From: Cycas panzhihuaensis
Taxonomy: Eukaryota > Cycadophyta
Direction: 5' to 3'
Assembly: GCA_023213395.1 (NCBI GenBank)
Contig: CM041465.1
Span: 147,939,741-148,003,740, forward strand
Length of the DNA: 64,000 bases
Shown: positions 11,139 through 21,900 of the stretch, piece after piece
Layout of the letters: each line of letters starts with the position of its first letter
How positions within the stretch are numbered: the stretch's first letter is position 1
Notes under the pieces: model-generated
The model's database searches: none
Told to the model about the DNA's origin: nothing
What the model saw: the letters and a program-made list of their open reading frames with translations, nothing else
Translations under genes and position numbers: made by a program

Positions 11139-13163
11139 GTTTCAGTTATAAAGCTTGAAGCTAGCAGATAACTTAGAGACTCAAAGCTTTCGTCGCTTAA
11201 GTTCCACCTTCTAACGAAACCAACAGTCCTTATCTTACTAGAAGATCCAACAACTGAATGGAATGATGAGGGGTGGAGGACTAGGCTATGGAGTTGGTCC
11301 AACTCTGATCTATAGAGGAGATCCAATAGTTGGCCAAGTTAAATCTATGACAAGGCAGGTAGGGTTGATCTGCATGGACGTACCATGCTTTCCCTGGGAT
11401 TCATAGCCCCAAAACACCTTTTTCGAACCTCCTTTCCCTCAAGTAACCTTAATTGTCGTGCATCGACTGCAAGGGCTTGTTGATCCCCTGGGGAATGCAC
11501 CAAGCCTTAAGGTTATTTCAGAGATAAGATTTGAACCTTTTTCGGGCCTCTCCAACAAGATTTTAAGTCACTTTTTAGCAATTTTAAAGTGAACTCAGAT
11601 TTATTTTACTTGAATGATGTACTTATGAGAATGCTTAATTAAGCTTTACAATGAAAGAGTGGCTTCAAACGAAAGTAATTTTAGTACATTAATATGAACA
11701 CTTGAAGTGTTATTATAATGAGCACTTTAATGAAATGTAGTGCTTATGTAGATCCAAGTAAAAAAATAGATGCTTGATTACAATGAGTTTTGCAAAAAAG
11801 TACTTTGAAAATGTGCTTAAGTACTCAATGAAGCAAGGCAAAACTTTGTGATGAAGATACAAGTGGGTTCCTTTTAATACTCAAAAGTGAAGGTAAGAGA
11901 ACCAATTGTAAAATAAGACACCAAGCACCAAGTGTTGGGACTTTAAAATAGTCTCAACGATAAAAAAAAGTGATTTTATTAAGTACAAAGTGTTTTTTAA
12001 GCCATTTTTGTGACTAAGGTCAATAGGTCACCATGCAAGGTGCCTTAAAAAAGTGTTTGAAAATAGTGATAAATATCACTTTTACAATATGCAAACACTT
12101 AAAATTACTTCACACTTAAAATCACTTCACTTAAAGTCAATTAACACTTATGCAACATTAATTAAGTGTTAAAAAAGCTTAAAGAGCAAAAAACAAAGGC
12201 TGAAATTCTTTTTTTTTTTTTTTTTTGCAAATTTGAGTAGCAAGAACACACGCAGGAAGTCTTGATTGAGGACTTAAACCCAAAAATTTTAATATCTAGC
12301 TAATAATATTTAGAGAAGTATTATTAAAAGTATAACATAAGTTTCAAAAATCAAAAGTTTGATTTAAATTTTTTAAAATAAAAAAAAAGGTCGTTCATGG
12401 CAGCGTGACTTGGGCGACTCCCATGGACACGCAAATGATGAGAACAGTGTGTAGAGACCTCCGTTTGTGCTGAAAATTTAGGAGGAGGGGTGCCCAAGCG
12501 GTATCCAACTCCCTCTAAAATCCCAAGGCTTTTCGTCAAGTGTGCAGAGAGCTGTAAGTAATTGAAGTTATGGCTGGTTACACGTCCTTGAGAAAGGAAA
12601 ACTGGAGCCATATGGATGTTCAGGGTTTTAAACCCTCGTATTAATCACTAAAACTCTTCCCTTAAGTCTACTACAGCTGCATGCAGGATTAGTATATGGA
12701 AAACTAGCTTGATATGAGAAACAATAGTGAAAAACAATAATTTTTTATGTTTTTCTAGTGGGGTTTCAAGGTTGAAAATACCCAGAAATTGATCCACAAT
12801 CTGCAAGGGTCCTCAAACTTCAAATAAATTCAGTCTGAGAGCTTCAAATGGCTAGAGAATAGCTCAGCACCCAAATGTGAGAAAAAATTAGCTAAAAAAT
12901 ACAGATTTTAGTAGAAAAATTACAAACAATGTGAGTAAACTTGCTCAAAACCCTTGAAGGTGATATGAAAAAAAAAAATTAGATATGAATATGGAGTGCT
13001 CCAGCCTTTCAATGCTGCTCCAGAAGCTTGAACCTGCAAGAAAATGGTCTCAAACAAACCTTGGATCGCCTTCGGAGGGTGAAGTTCATCACCAAGGGTT
13101 TGAAGCCCTTCTTTGAATCTCCTTGAGCAGCAACAAATAGAACAGAGGGAACTAGTCTCCTCT
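11139..13163 (-). other. copia-2 long 5' leader
   Basis: This is about 2 kb between the primer site and gag, unusually long. It holds an 18-base T run (about 12,209-12,226 on plus) and AT-rich sequence. Short open stretches (for example 12,351-12,611 and 12,920-13,204 on minus) show no recognisable domain. I see no gene here. Confidence 0.5.
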
Positions 13164-13175
13164 TGCTCTGATACC
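13164..13175 (-). other. copia-2 primer binding site
   Basis: Read on minus this is TGGTATCAGAGC, a perfect complement to the 3' end of plant initiator Met tRNA, two or three bases inside the 5' LTR. It primes minus-strand DNA synthesis. Confidence 0.9.
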
Positions 13176-13178
13176 AAA

Positions 13179-13712
13179 TGTGAAAAGAGGCCTAATGGCC
13201 TCATAGTCCCAAGATCTAGAAGCTAGAATCACTCTAGTTCTAGAAGCACAAATACTTAACAAGTATAATATTCTCAAGATGAAAGAAAGCATAAGAGACA
13301 AAGCATAAAATGAAGGAGCAAAAGAAATGATACCCAATGTGTGGAGTTGGAATTGGTCCAACCTCCAAAAGAATAAACAGTTTGATTAGCAAATTGACAG
13401 TATAACAATACGGCTCCAACTCTCTTATGAGACAATGAGAAGAGGTCTCATTATATAGAGTGAAATGAGAGACCTAAGGCCTTGGATGTTTGACAAGTGT
13501 CAAACATCCAAGATACATGCCTTGCATGTAGGACATGTGTCCTTTTGGGCTCTCATGTGAACAAAAGTGCATGAGGGTCCATTTGACCCTTTAGTGACAA
13601 CGTTGTGTCACTAGAAAGAATGTGGGTGTGCACTTTATCACTTAAGTGATAAGTCACCCCCTAAAGTATAAAAGTACACATATTACATAAAAAATAAAGT
13701 ACATAACCTTAA
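13179..13712 (-). repeat. copia-2 5' LTR (outer end truncated)
   Basis: It matches 6,380-6,932 with few differences, but the alignment stops at CATAACCTTAA. The final 20 or so bases of the partner, including its TGTTAAACC terminus on the element strand, are missing. A TATA-like box lies at 13,451-13,460. Loss of the terminus would block re-integration of this copy as it stands. Confidence 0.85.
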
Positions 13713-15060
13713 ATCTGTTGCCTTGTTTGGTGACAGTGAAAGATTTTCTCTTGCCATCATATATGGTGCTTCGATCAAACTAGCATGGCCTTCTCAATGA
13801 CATATGACATGCATGCATCATAATGATATCATACCAAAACGCATCTTTATAGTTTCCAATCTGAAATACTACCAAGAATCTGTCCTTGGCTAGGATTTCA
13901 CTTCCCTTCTTAAACCAAGAGATTTTGTAGGGCAACTCATGACTTTGATATGGAAGCATTAGCTTTTGCACCATCTCTCAAGCTACCATGTTTTCACAAC
14001 TTACCTTTCCAATAATCACCTTGTAGGTCTTACCTCCTATCTCAAATTAGGTGCTAAAAATTTCCTTCCTCTTATTTAATTCATCTTTGTCAACGTGCTT
14101 CCCCCTTCCTGTGCTACTCACTTCTAACAACTTTTGATTTTTTGAAAATCCTTCTAAACACCCATAATTGGAAGGTGCTAAATGTTTTACCCTTTCTCCT
14201 TACATTAGATCTAACTTAACTTCTTCGCTTCTTGCTCAGTCCTCATTTCTTCAAGGCATACTCATAGGCCCTATGGCCACCTTGTTCATAACTATAACAT
14301 CTGAAGGTTTTTCTTGGTGTAGAAAATCCATTTCCAAAACCTCGTCTACTTGGTGGAACATAATTGCTTTGACCTCTACCTCTAAGAGAAGCATACCCAC
14401 CTCTTTCTCTGGTTGCTACATACATCTTAAAATATTTTCTCCTCTTAGTTCTAAAATTGAATGTATGACTTGTTTATTTGAATCCTCCTAAACCTTCCTA
14501 CAATTGTGTTCTTCCTCTTCTTGCACACGATCTCTTTCTAGTTAACTTTGCTTCTACTATTAAAGACAACTACTAGGCTTCTTCGGTAATTCTCACATGA
14601 TGTAAGGTAAGCTCATCTTGAATGGTGAAGTTCATGCTATTCAAATATTTATCCACCATTTATTCCACACATTTGTCATGCCTAGTTATGACAGACAAAT
14701 TATACAACTCTCCAGTATAATCTTGTACACTTTTCTCTCCCTATCTTGAGCTTTAATACTACATGACCAAATATGGTTTATAATCTACAAGTAAGAATTT
14801 CTCCTTTATCTTGATCACCATCTTACTTCAAGACTTGACCACCTCCTTGCCTCTCCTCAATCTATCATTCTATAAATTTTCCCACCATAGAGATGCATGT
14901 CCCTTCCACCTCATAATTACAAACTTCACTTGCCTAGGGTTTTCCATCTACTCCTATTCAAAGTACCTTTCCATTGTTGCAATCCAATCCAACAACTCTT
15001 TGACTTTCAAGCTCCCTCCAAAGTATGGAACTTCAATCTTCATTGAGATTTTCTTCTTTC
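13713..15060 (-). pseudogene. gypsy-A gag and protease
   Basis: This is degenerate Ty3/gypsy gag-protease on the minus strand. Gag shows a block ending in FVIMRWKGHASLWW (about 14,880-14,930), then a KMVIKIKEKFL stretch and SVQDYTGELYNL. That is the retrotransposon gag order, but with several stops. A knuckle at about 14,243-14,300 reads CYSYEQGGHRAYEY, where two cysteines have become tyrosine. The protease-distal part at 13,713-13,974 has ISWFKKGSE, FQIGNYKD and FDRSTIYDGK, as in plant gypsy proteases. Copia-2 interrupts the frame at 13,713. Confidence 0.7.
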
Positions 15061-15299
15061 TTAACAACTTAAGCAGTAACTCTTCAAGATTAACTAGTCA
15101 TTATTCTTATTCCTCTTTTCCTACTTCTTCTACTTCTGAGTCATGCTTTTTTTGTCAACCCTAATTTATTGTCCTCCTCTTATTCTCTTTTCCTTAAAGA
15201 TTCTAACTCTCCATTATATATTGCCTCTACTCCTCTAGCACTCCTTCTTACCATTCTGTAAGATTTCTCCTTAATCCCACACTCCGTCTTTATCTCCTC

Positions 15300-15512
15300 A
15301 ACTTTGATACTAGATAATATAGTGCTCACAGAGAAAAAGGAGTGATTTACAACCTATAAATAGAAACAAGCATACACAAATCACAAACACAAGAACACCC
15401 TTACTAGGATCTTGCAAACATAATTCTTATATTATAGTGGAAGTCTTAAGGAAACAACTATTGCAATGTTCAAAGGAACACAGTTCCTCCCTTCACTTTG
15501 CCTCTACTTTTT

Positions 15513-15554
<42 letters not shown>

Positions 15555-15630
15555 AAAATTCTTTCTCCTTCTTAAAGCCCCCAAATGCACTATCTGTCAC
15601 AATGTCTCTCCTGTTATAGTGCTCCAACAA
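15300..15630 (-). repeat. gypsy-A probable 5' LTR start and primer site, with CT microsatellite
   Basis: On minus, AGTATCAAAGTTG (about 15,306-15,320) resembles the initiator-Met primer site and lies just upstream of gag, so the sequence to its right should be the gypsy-A 5' LTR. A pure CT run (about 15,516-15,552) lies in it. The outer LTR edge is not defined; a TGTTGGAGCAC-type start on minus near 15,630 is a candidate. No second LTR is in the window to confirm this. Confidence 0.45.
15516..15552. repeat. (CT)n microsatellite
   Basis: An uninterrupted run of about 18 CT units. On the gypsy-A element strand it reads as (GA)n, a motif often found near plant transcription starts, but no role is shown here. 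Confidence 0.95.
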
Positions 15631-16690
15631 TCTCTAGAAGCCTAATGAAGTTTTTCTTTAAAGTTGTCGTGTCTTCTTACCTAGCTCTACATTTAGTATG
15701 GCTATCATAACTCTTAGTATGACTCTTATTAGCTTGGCAACATGGATGCCATAGTCTCTGAATGGTTGCCCACCTCACCATTATTACACATTACATCCTT
15801 CCCTAAATGCCTTTTTAGAAGGTAGTTGGGTATTAAATAACCATACATAAATTATAGCCTTTGCAAAGAGCTTTAAGATGAGTGGTAGGTCACAAACAAT
15901 GGACAAGTATAGAGGTATTTGCACCTTTATTCATGTTGTACTAACCATTGAATGTCATCCCTCACACTTTGTGAATTTGTGCATTCATAGCTTCACTAAT
16001 TTTTGCAACATCACTCACTCATAAGCTCCTCACCTCACGAGCTTTACCAACTTAACCTTTGTTACATCTCCCCATTCTCTCAATGTAGGCTTTCATTACA
16101 ACTGTGAATCTAAGGTGTGTAAGATGGTGATATGCCCATTAATCAAATGATCGATAACCTCCTTCACAAGGATCCACTTTATGACTTAATTTAATCACTA
16201 ATATACTTCATGTGTTCCTAATAAAGCAAAATTCCTTATGTAAATTCACCTAACCTTGACATGTATGCTGTAATCCAACAACTATCACTCCTTTGCATGT
16301 TACTTACTTATAGCTCACTCCATTCCCCAACTTCTCTTAACACTTCAAACAAGTGAAAAGCCTTCTCATGAACATTTTAGATGTTGCCACATGTCTGATG
16401 ATCTAATGATCACGATTCTACTTGTGGCTTTCTCCCTCCTGAATGTATTTATCATAATGTTGGATCTCTTCAACTCCCAATAATACAAGACACCTTTTCA
16501 CAAAGAGTCAACTCATGAACCCTTCACTTTTCAAGCCATTGCTTTATAGAGTTCTTGCTTGTCAATGTATAATTTCTAGGACCTCCTTTAGAACTTTGTC
16601 TACAATGAAGTGCTAACATGCAAAGCTTTTTCAAGCTATCCCCTCTACAAAATTTGACTTGTGTCCAAACTTTCCTAATCCTAGCACAAA
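15631..16690. other. unassigned stretch, probably gypsy-A LTR or decayed copia-3
   Basis: About 1 kb of AT-rich sequence with no reading frame, LTR pair or motif that I can recognise. By position it should hold the outer part of the gypsy-A LTR and/or the missing integrase of copia-3. Confidence 0.4.
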
Positions 16691-17955
16691 ATATTTATGT
16701 ACAGTGATACTCCTGCATTAAAGAGTCTATAAAGACATGTATCCATGACACCTTCAACTGTGACTTTTCCATTATAATCATTGATGGTAGCCTTCTTATC
16801 CTTAAAGAAAACACTCATTTTGTTATTTTCAATTTAGATGACAGAAACCAAGTTTTTCCTCAATCCTAACACAAATATCATATATTCCATCTAACAATCC
16901 TCTCCATCAAATGTGATGATTGAAGCCTTTCCTATTCTGTCTACCTTCAATATTTTATCATCTCTGAAAATGATTGCCTGCCCAATAGTTTTCCATGTTT
17001 CTAAACCATTCAATCCTGCCTATCATATGCCTACAAGCTTCTAAATCAATATATCAAAAAGCATATGCTTTTAAACTTATTCGTGAAGCTTCCATAAAGA
17101 GTTTCTTTTTCTTGTCACTCTACCAGTAGTATGATAAAAAAGGTGCCCTTCTTACAATTTTTTCTTTTCTAAGTTTGAATGATCACTCTTTCTTATGACT
17201 CTACTTATCAACTTATAATTTCCTATAATCTCTTTTAAAATAGCATAGTTTATTACAATAATAACATAACTTCAATTGTCCCTTTTGAGTAGATTTCTAT
17301 TGTTGATCCACCTTCTTCTTATGAATGAATTCCCCTTTGATTTAGCAAAAAATGATCTAGAGAATTCTCCAATAATACTATTATCTACTCATGTTGTAAC
17401 ATCAATGCTTCTAGTTTAATCAAAGGGGATTTTCTGACCTTTTTTTATAGGAAAAACTCATCACAAAGTTCTTTTATTTTTCTAAAAGACTTCTCAACAC
17501 CACAATGATGATGTCCTTATCATTGATAGTCTTCCCAATATTCTCCAATTGATTTCTAATTCCTTTCACTTGTTGAAGATGCTCAACTATTAAATGAGTC
17601 ATCCTAAGGCTATGCAATTGATTCTTTAAAACCATTATCCATGCATCTTTTTTGGCCTCAAAGATAGATGTTATAGTCTCCCATGCTTAGGGGTCTTTAT
17701 CTTTTTCACATTTTCTACTAAAACTCCATTAATGGACATATTAATAACCCTTAAGGTGAAGTCATTCTTGGCCTCATATTCTACCTTTCCATGAGCAACA
17801 ATAGTTTGTTCATCTAATTTCGATGTTTTATCTTTTACATACTACCATAACCTATTCATGTGTAATAGATTAGTCATTTGGTGCTTTTAGGTGCCACAAT
17901 TCTTAACACCAACCAACTTGTATGTTTGAGGGTTAATCAGGTTTCTAACTAACAT
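16690..17955 (-). pseudogene. copia-3 gag and protease remnant
   Basis: A copia gag reads on minus from an ATG near 17,955, with TYKLVGVKN and then KNQLHSLRMTHLIV and VKGIRNQLENIGKTIND (about 17,500-17,650), the UBN2 pattern. The zinc knuckle near 17,230-17,290 reads CYYCNKLCYFKRDY; the His and last Cys positions are both tyrosine. A protease-distal piece (RHMIGRIEWFRNM, then NNKMSVFFKDKKATI) follows to about 16,690. No integrase or RT could be found and no LTR pair was identified. The element is a fragment, perhaps cut by gypsy-A. Confidence 0.65.
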
Positions 17956-19433
17956 GATTTTTGTTGAAAATTAAAAACACAAAAAAATCTTTAAAACAAA
18001 CATAAAAAATCTATAAAGTAATATTTTATTATTTTTTGTATTTTAAAGTCTTTGGTCATTACATAAAGCACAAAAAAAAAAAAAAATCATGGTCACCATA
18101 TAGGGAGCTAGAATATTCTCATGTGACCACTATAGAGCAATGCAACCTTAAATTGCATTATTTGTTGTATTTCCAAATTTAGATTTATGTTGTTAAATAA
18201 TCCAGAAATGGCTTTATCACCTTATGACTCCATGTGACTAGGGGGTTCTAGAAAAGGGGTAAGCCATCAAATTCCAAACAAATATCAAATACAATTTAAT
18301 ATAGCTCAACTTAGGAAAATAAAAAATAAACAAATTACCCTATGTTTTCAAGTTTTTGTTTTGGAAACTCTACATTTTTTGAATTTGTTGATTTATTGAA
18401 TATGAATTGATTTGTCCCTGTATTTTTAGCATCCATCATCTTTAATGTTCTTCAAAGACTGCTCCTCTATCCGTAAATCATCAAACTTCATGCTTCATCT
18501 TTGAATGTTGAGCTTCTTATCTACATTGTTTGGCATTTGACATCTCACAAACATCTTTGCCCCTATAACATTGATCTTCATTTACTTGGGAAATGATGTT
18601 TATAAGGTTTGTTTGGATATAATTTGTTGATATTCTCCTCAACTTGTAGGATCAATGAATATCACATTTGGTTTTTAGTGTTTCAACTTTAAATGGCTCA
18701 TCTCTTTATGTTCAATGACTTTCGAGTGTCTTCATGCTCTGCATTCATCTATTAATATTCAACACTTCAAATTAGGTTTTTGACATTCAAACCATAAACC
18801 TACTGCAAATGGACCTGGTCCTTAAAAAATTAGAACCCTACAATGATTTTATAATCCTACCAAAAACTAACATCTCATGAAGTCTGAGAACCTTTGAAAA
18901 ATCAAATACCTATTACAAAATTTTGAAAAGACTCTAAAATGGACTTCAGAAAGTTTGAAAATCATTCATAAAACATTGCTCTCTAATATGATTTTCTTTA
19001 TTCGCAAGAAAATAAGTTTAGCTCCTCTAGTTAATCAAATAAATGTGCCCTAGATTGGCACTCTACACCCATAAAAATTTTATATTTTTCTAATTGCAAC
19101 AAATAAACACCTTAGTGAAAGCATAGAATAAAATTCTATTGCTGACACAAAAATCTTAAAATTTTCAAAGCTTTGTTTTTTTCACAACATACTTGGCCAA
19201 AAATCCTTAGGGATTAAAATCTACAAATCCTACCTCAAAAGTGAAATCAAGAACTCAAACCTCAGCCTTCACTCATAAATTTTTCAAAATTTGGCTCCCC
19301 ACTAAACCTCGAGCTAAAAATTGATCACAAACCTTTGGTATAAGTTTTTCCAATAGAATTAGTTTATCTTCGATTATTTTCATTCATTAAGAATTACTCA
19401 ATGATTATGTGTGTGTGTGTACACATACATAAC
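17956..19433. other. AT-rich stretch without a recognisable feature
   Basis: About 1.5 kb upstream of copia-3 gag. It holds an A run at about 18,072-18,086 and no open frame worth calling. It may include a copia-3 leader or LTR, but no pair is visible. Confidence 0.4.
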
Positions 19434-19538
19434 ATATGTAACATATGTCAAGGTGGTTATAGGTCATTCCTAAACCATTATTGATCCCACTTGTATGTGT
19501 ATGTGTATGACCATTATTGATCCCACTTGTATGTGTGT

Positions 19539-19575
<37 letters not shown>

Positions 19576-19631
19576 TGGGATCAATAATGGTTTAGGAATG
19601 ACCTATAACCACCTTGATATATGTTACATAT
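19434..19631. repeat. 59-bp inverted repeat around a CA microsatellite
   Basis: Arms 19,434-19,492 and 19,573-19,631 are reverse complements with two mismatches in 59. The 80-bp loop holds a partial third, direct copy of the arm end (ACCATTATTGATCCCACTTGTATGTGTGTG, about 19,510-19,540, split across the repeat) and a pure (AC)n run to about 19,573. A transcript would fold into a long hairpin. I see no transposase, and no target duplication beside the arms was established. A microsatellite-seeded template switch or a short foldback element would both explain it. Confidence 0.9.
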
Positions 19632-20476
19632 CTACTATAAACTTATGTTATTCCTTGGACATGTGTCACCAAATTAATGACAACCCTATAACTCATCAAG
19701 CTAACCTGCCTATCTATTAGGACTCACAACTTAAGTTTTGCCCTAACAAGGTAAATATTAATTCTAGCACTACATGCACTCGGCCTTGACACTCTTACTG
19801 GATGGTTTCTTGTTGTGAACCTTAATCCAATTGTTTTTATGCTTGATAATAGGGTTTAACACATTTTCCTTGAGAGGGATGTATTGTTTAGACTCAACAT
19901 GTACCAAAGGGTAGTTTTTAAGCCTATAGTCCCTAAAGCAACATCTAAAACATGCATTAAGAATGTTCAAAAAAATAACCTTTGCTTCAAAACCCCTACA
20001 CCAAATTATATTATACTGTGCTCAAATAATTCCTCACATAGGTCTACCTCAGTGCATACATTCATATCAGCCTTAGATAGAATTCTTTATGGGGTTCTAG
20101 TGATAACCTCACTTAAGGGCTTAACTAGGTCCTTTATGAAGGTCTATAAATATAATAGAAAGTATGAGAACTTGATCCATACCAAGCCCCTAAATGCTAT
20201 GACTCTATCCATTGAGAAATCTAGCTCCCATCAATTGAAAATAATAAGATTCCTTAAGAACATCCATGGCCTCTTTGAGGACTTGTTCATAAGCTTATGG
20301 TGACTCAAAAATAAAAGGAAAAAAAAAAAAATCCTTTGAATAGATTTCTAATAGAACTTAGCTTGTAATGGAAGACTTAAAGGATTCTTAACCCATTATC
20401 TAATAATAACTTTTAAAGGTGATCCATAAAATAAGCTATCATTGTCCTAGAATGCATTTGAACCATAGCATTGTGG
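19632..20476. other. unassigned region with one unexplained open frame
   Basis: The plus strand is open for 139 codons at 19,884-20,303 (MFRLNMYQRVVF...). Composition is basic and Ser/Asn-rich, and I recognise no domain, signal peptide or membrane segment. Given the surroundings it may be chance or a decayed element. The last five bases (20,472-20,476, TGTGG) are the left target duplication of copia-4. Confidence 0.35.
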
Positions 20477-20976
20477 TATTGGATATGTTGAACACTTTAT
20501 AAGTGTTACATAATGTATAAGGAGGTTAAACTTTTGGTCTTGCTTCAGTATGGATTTCCCCTCCAACTCTTTGTGGGGGGATCCAACAGGGATAATAGCC
20601 CTCTTTCACGGGGTAGGGGTTTGGGGGCGATAGCCCCCGAAGCAAATTTTAGGGTTTAAATAGAAAAGAGAATCAGGATCGTTCCTCATAAAGACCCTAG
20701 ATCTAATGGTTTAGATCTTGTACCTTCTTATGACATTCTTTATATAACCCGAATTGGGTAATTCTTTGTAGAGTGAACAGTGTGGATGAGTTGATGAGGC
20801 GAGTTGGGGTTTCATTTCTATAATTCTTTAGCTTTTGCTTATATTAATAAAAGGTCTATGCTTAGACCTGAATCTTCTAGTGTTCTTTGCTATGTGATTG
20901 ATTTGTTTATGCTATTTGTTCTTTGCATAGTTAAAGTTCAATTAACATTACTTTTACGGTTGCATTTTGCTCTTTA
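20477..20976 (+). repeat. copia-4 5' LTR
   Basis: The terminus reads TATTGGATATG where the partner keeps TGTTGGATATG, a G-to-A change. A TATA-like TTTATATAACC sits at about 20,740-20,750 and an AATAAAA at about 20,846-20,853 could serve polyadenylation. It contains one copy of the ATTTG that is duplicated around copia-5 in the 3' LTR. Confidence 0.85.
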
Positions 20977-20978
20977 TT

Positions 20979-20991
20979 TGATATTAGAGCC
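20979..20991 (+). other. copia-4 primer binding site
   Basis: TGATATTAGAGCC differs from the perfect initiator-Met primer site by two transitions, consistent with decay. It lies two bases after the LTR end. Confidence 0.75.
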
Positions 20992-21062
20992 AAGGGTTTT
21001 AGTTCTATAGGAAGCCATTTGGTGAGTGGAAGCCTTGTTTGGTGAACTTGAGTGCGAAGATC

Positions 21063-21900
21063 ATGGCAAGCATTACAAATATAGGGATTGAAAAATCCAA
21101 TGGCCAAAATTTTGAGTTGTGGAAACTAAAGATGGAAGATATCCTCATTGATAAGGATCAATAGATCGTTGTAGCAAGAACATAACCTGCGACTATGGAT
21201 GATGAAGATTAGAATAAGTTTGATTGAAAAGCGATCAGTTTTCTAAGGTTATGCTTTTCAAATACAATGTTATTGGATGTTTCCACAAAGCCTACGACCA
21301 AAGATCTATGGATAAAGTTAGGGCTTTGTATCAGATTAAGTCCCTGGTTAATAAGTTATTTCTTTAAAAAAAGTTATATTCACTCAAGATGAGTGATGGA
21401 GATGTAGTTGTAGATCATCTCACTGTATTTAACATTGTGGTGAGCTAACTTGTTTCAATTGGGATAACAATGTCTGAGGAAGACAAGTGTATTATCTTGT
21501 TATATTCATTTCTTGATTCCTAGGACAATCTTCTAATGATGATTAGTAGCACAGCTGCTACCACCCTAAAATTTGATGATATTATTACTGCTCTATTGTC
21601 AGAAGAGACAAAGTAAAAATCTTTTGAGGATCATTTAAAAGAAGTATTAGCAATGAGAGGTCGAATATTGGATCACAACCAATAAAAGGCTAGGAATAGA
21701 TGGCCAAAATCTAGAGGAAAATCTAAATCTCTAGGCAGAAGCCCCTTAGTATGCTAGAGATGTGGGAAGGTTGACCATATGAAGTGCCATTATTGAGTCA
21801 AGGTTGACAAGGGAAAGTCACTTAAAGCTAATTATTCCATGATAGCAAAAGCCTTTGATGAAACTGATGGTTATGTGTATCTAACAACCTCAAGTAAGTT
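21063..21900 (+). pseudogene. copia-4 gag
   Basis: Gag starts at the ATG at 21,063 (MASITNIGIEKSNGQNFELW). The N-terminus is typical of copia gag, and the first stop comes in place of Trp after about 31 codons. Further stops follow. The zinc knuckle near 21,752-21,795 reads C*RCGKVDHMKCHY, with a stop inside it and the last Cys changed to Tyr. Most of the damage is G to A. Confidence 0.75.

Larger units (their letters stand above)
6380..13712 (-). mobile_element. copia-2, Ty1/copia LTR retrotransposon (fairly well preserved)
   Basis: A minus-strand copia element with LTRs at 6,380-6,932 and 13,179-13,712. A perfect initiator-Met primer site (TGGTATCAGAGC on minus, ending at 13,175) lies two bases inside the 5' LTR. 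A polypurine tract (AAGGGGGGT, 6,933-6,941) abuts the 3' LTR. Gag, protease, integrase, RT and RNase H follow in copia order. LTR identity is about 96% by eye, making this one of the younger insertions. The 5' LTR lacks about 20 outer bases present in the 3' LTR, so no target duplication can be read. It lies inside the protease/linker of gypsy-A. Confidence 0.9.

Noticed and set aside
19517-19720. Open frame containing a Thr-His repeat
   Set aside because: It is a translation of the CA microsatellite and hairpin arm, not a gene.
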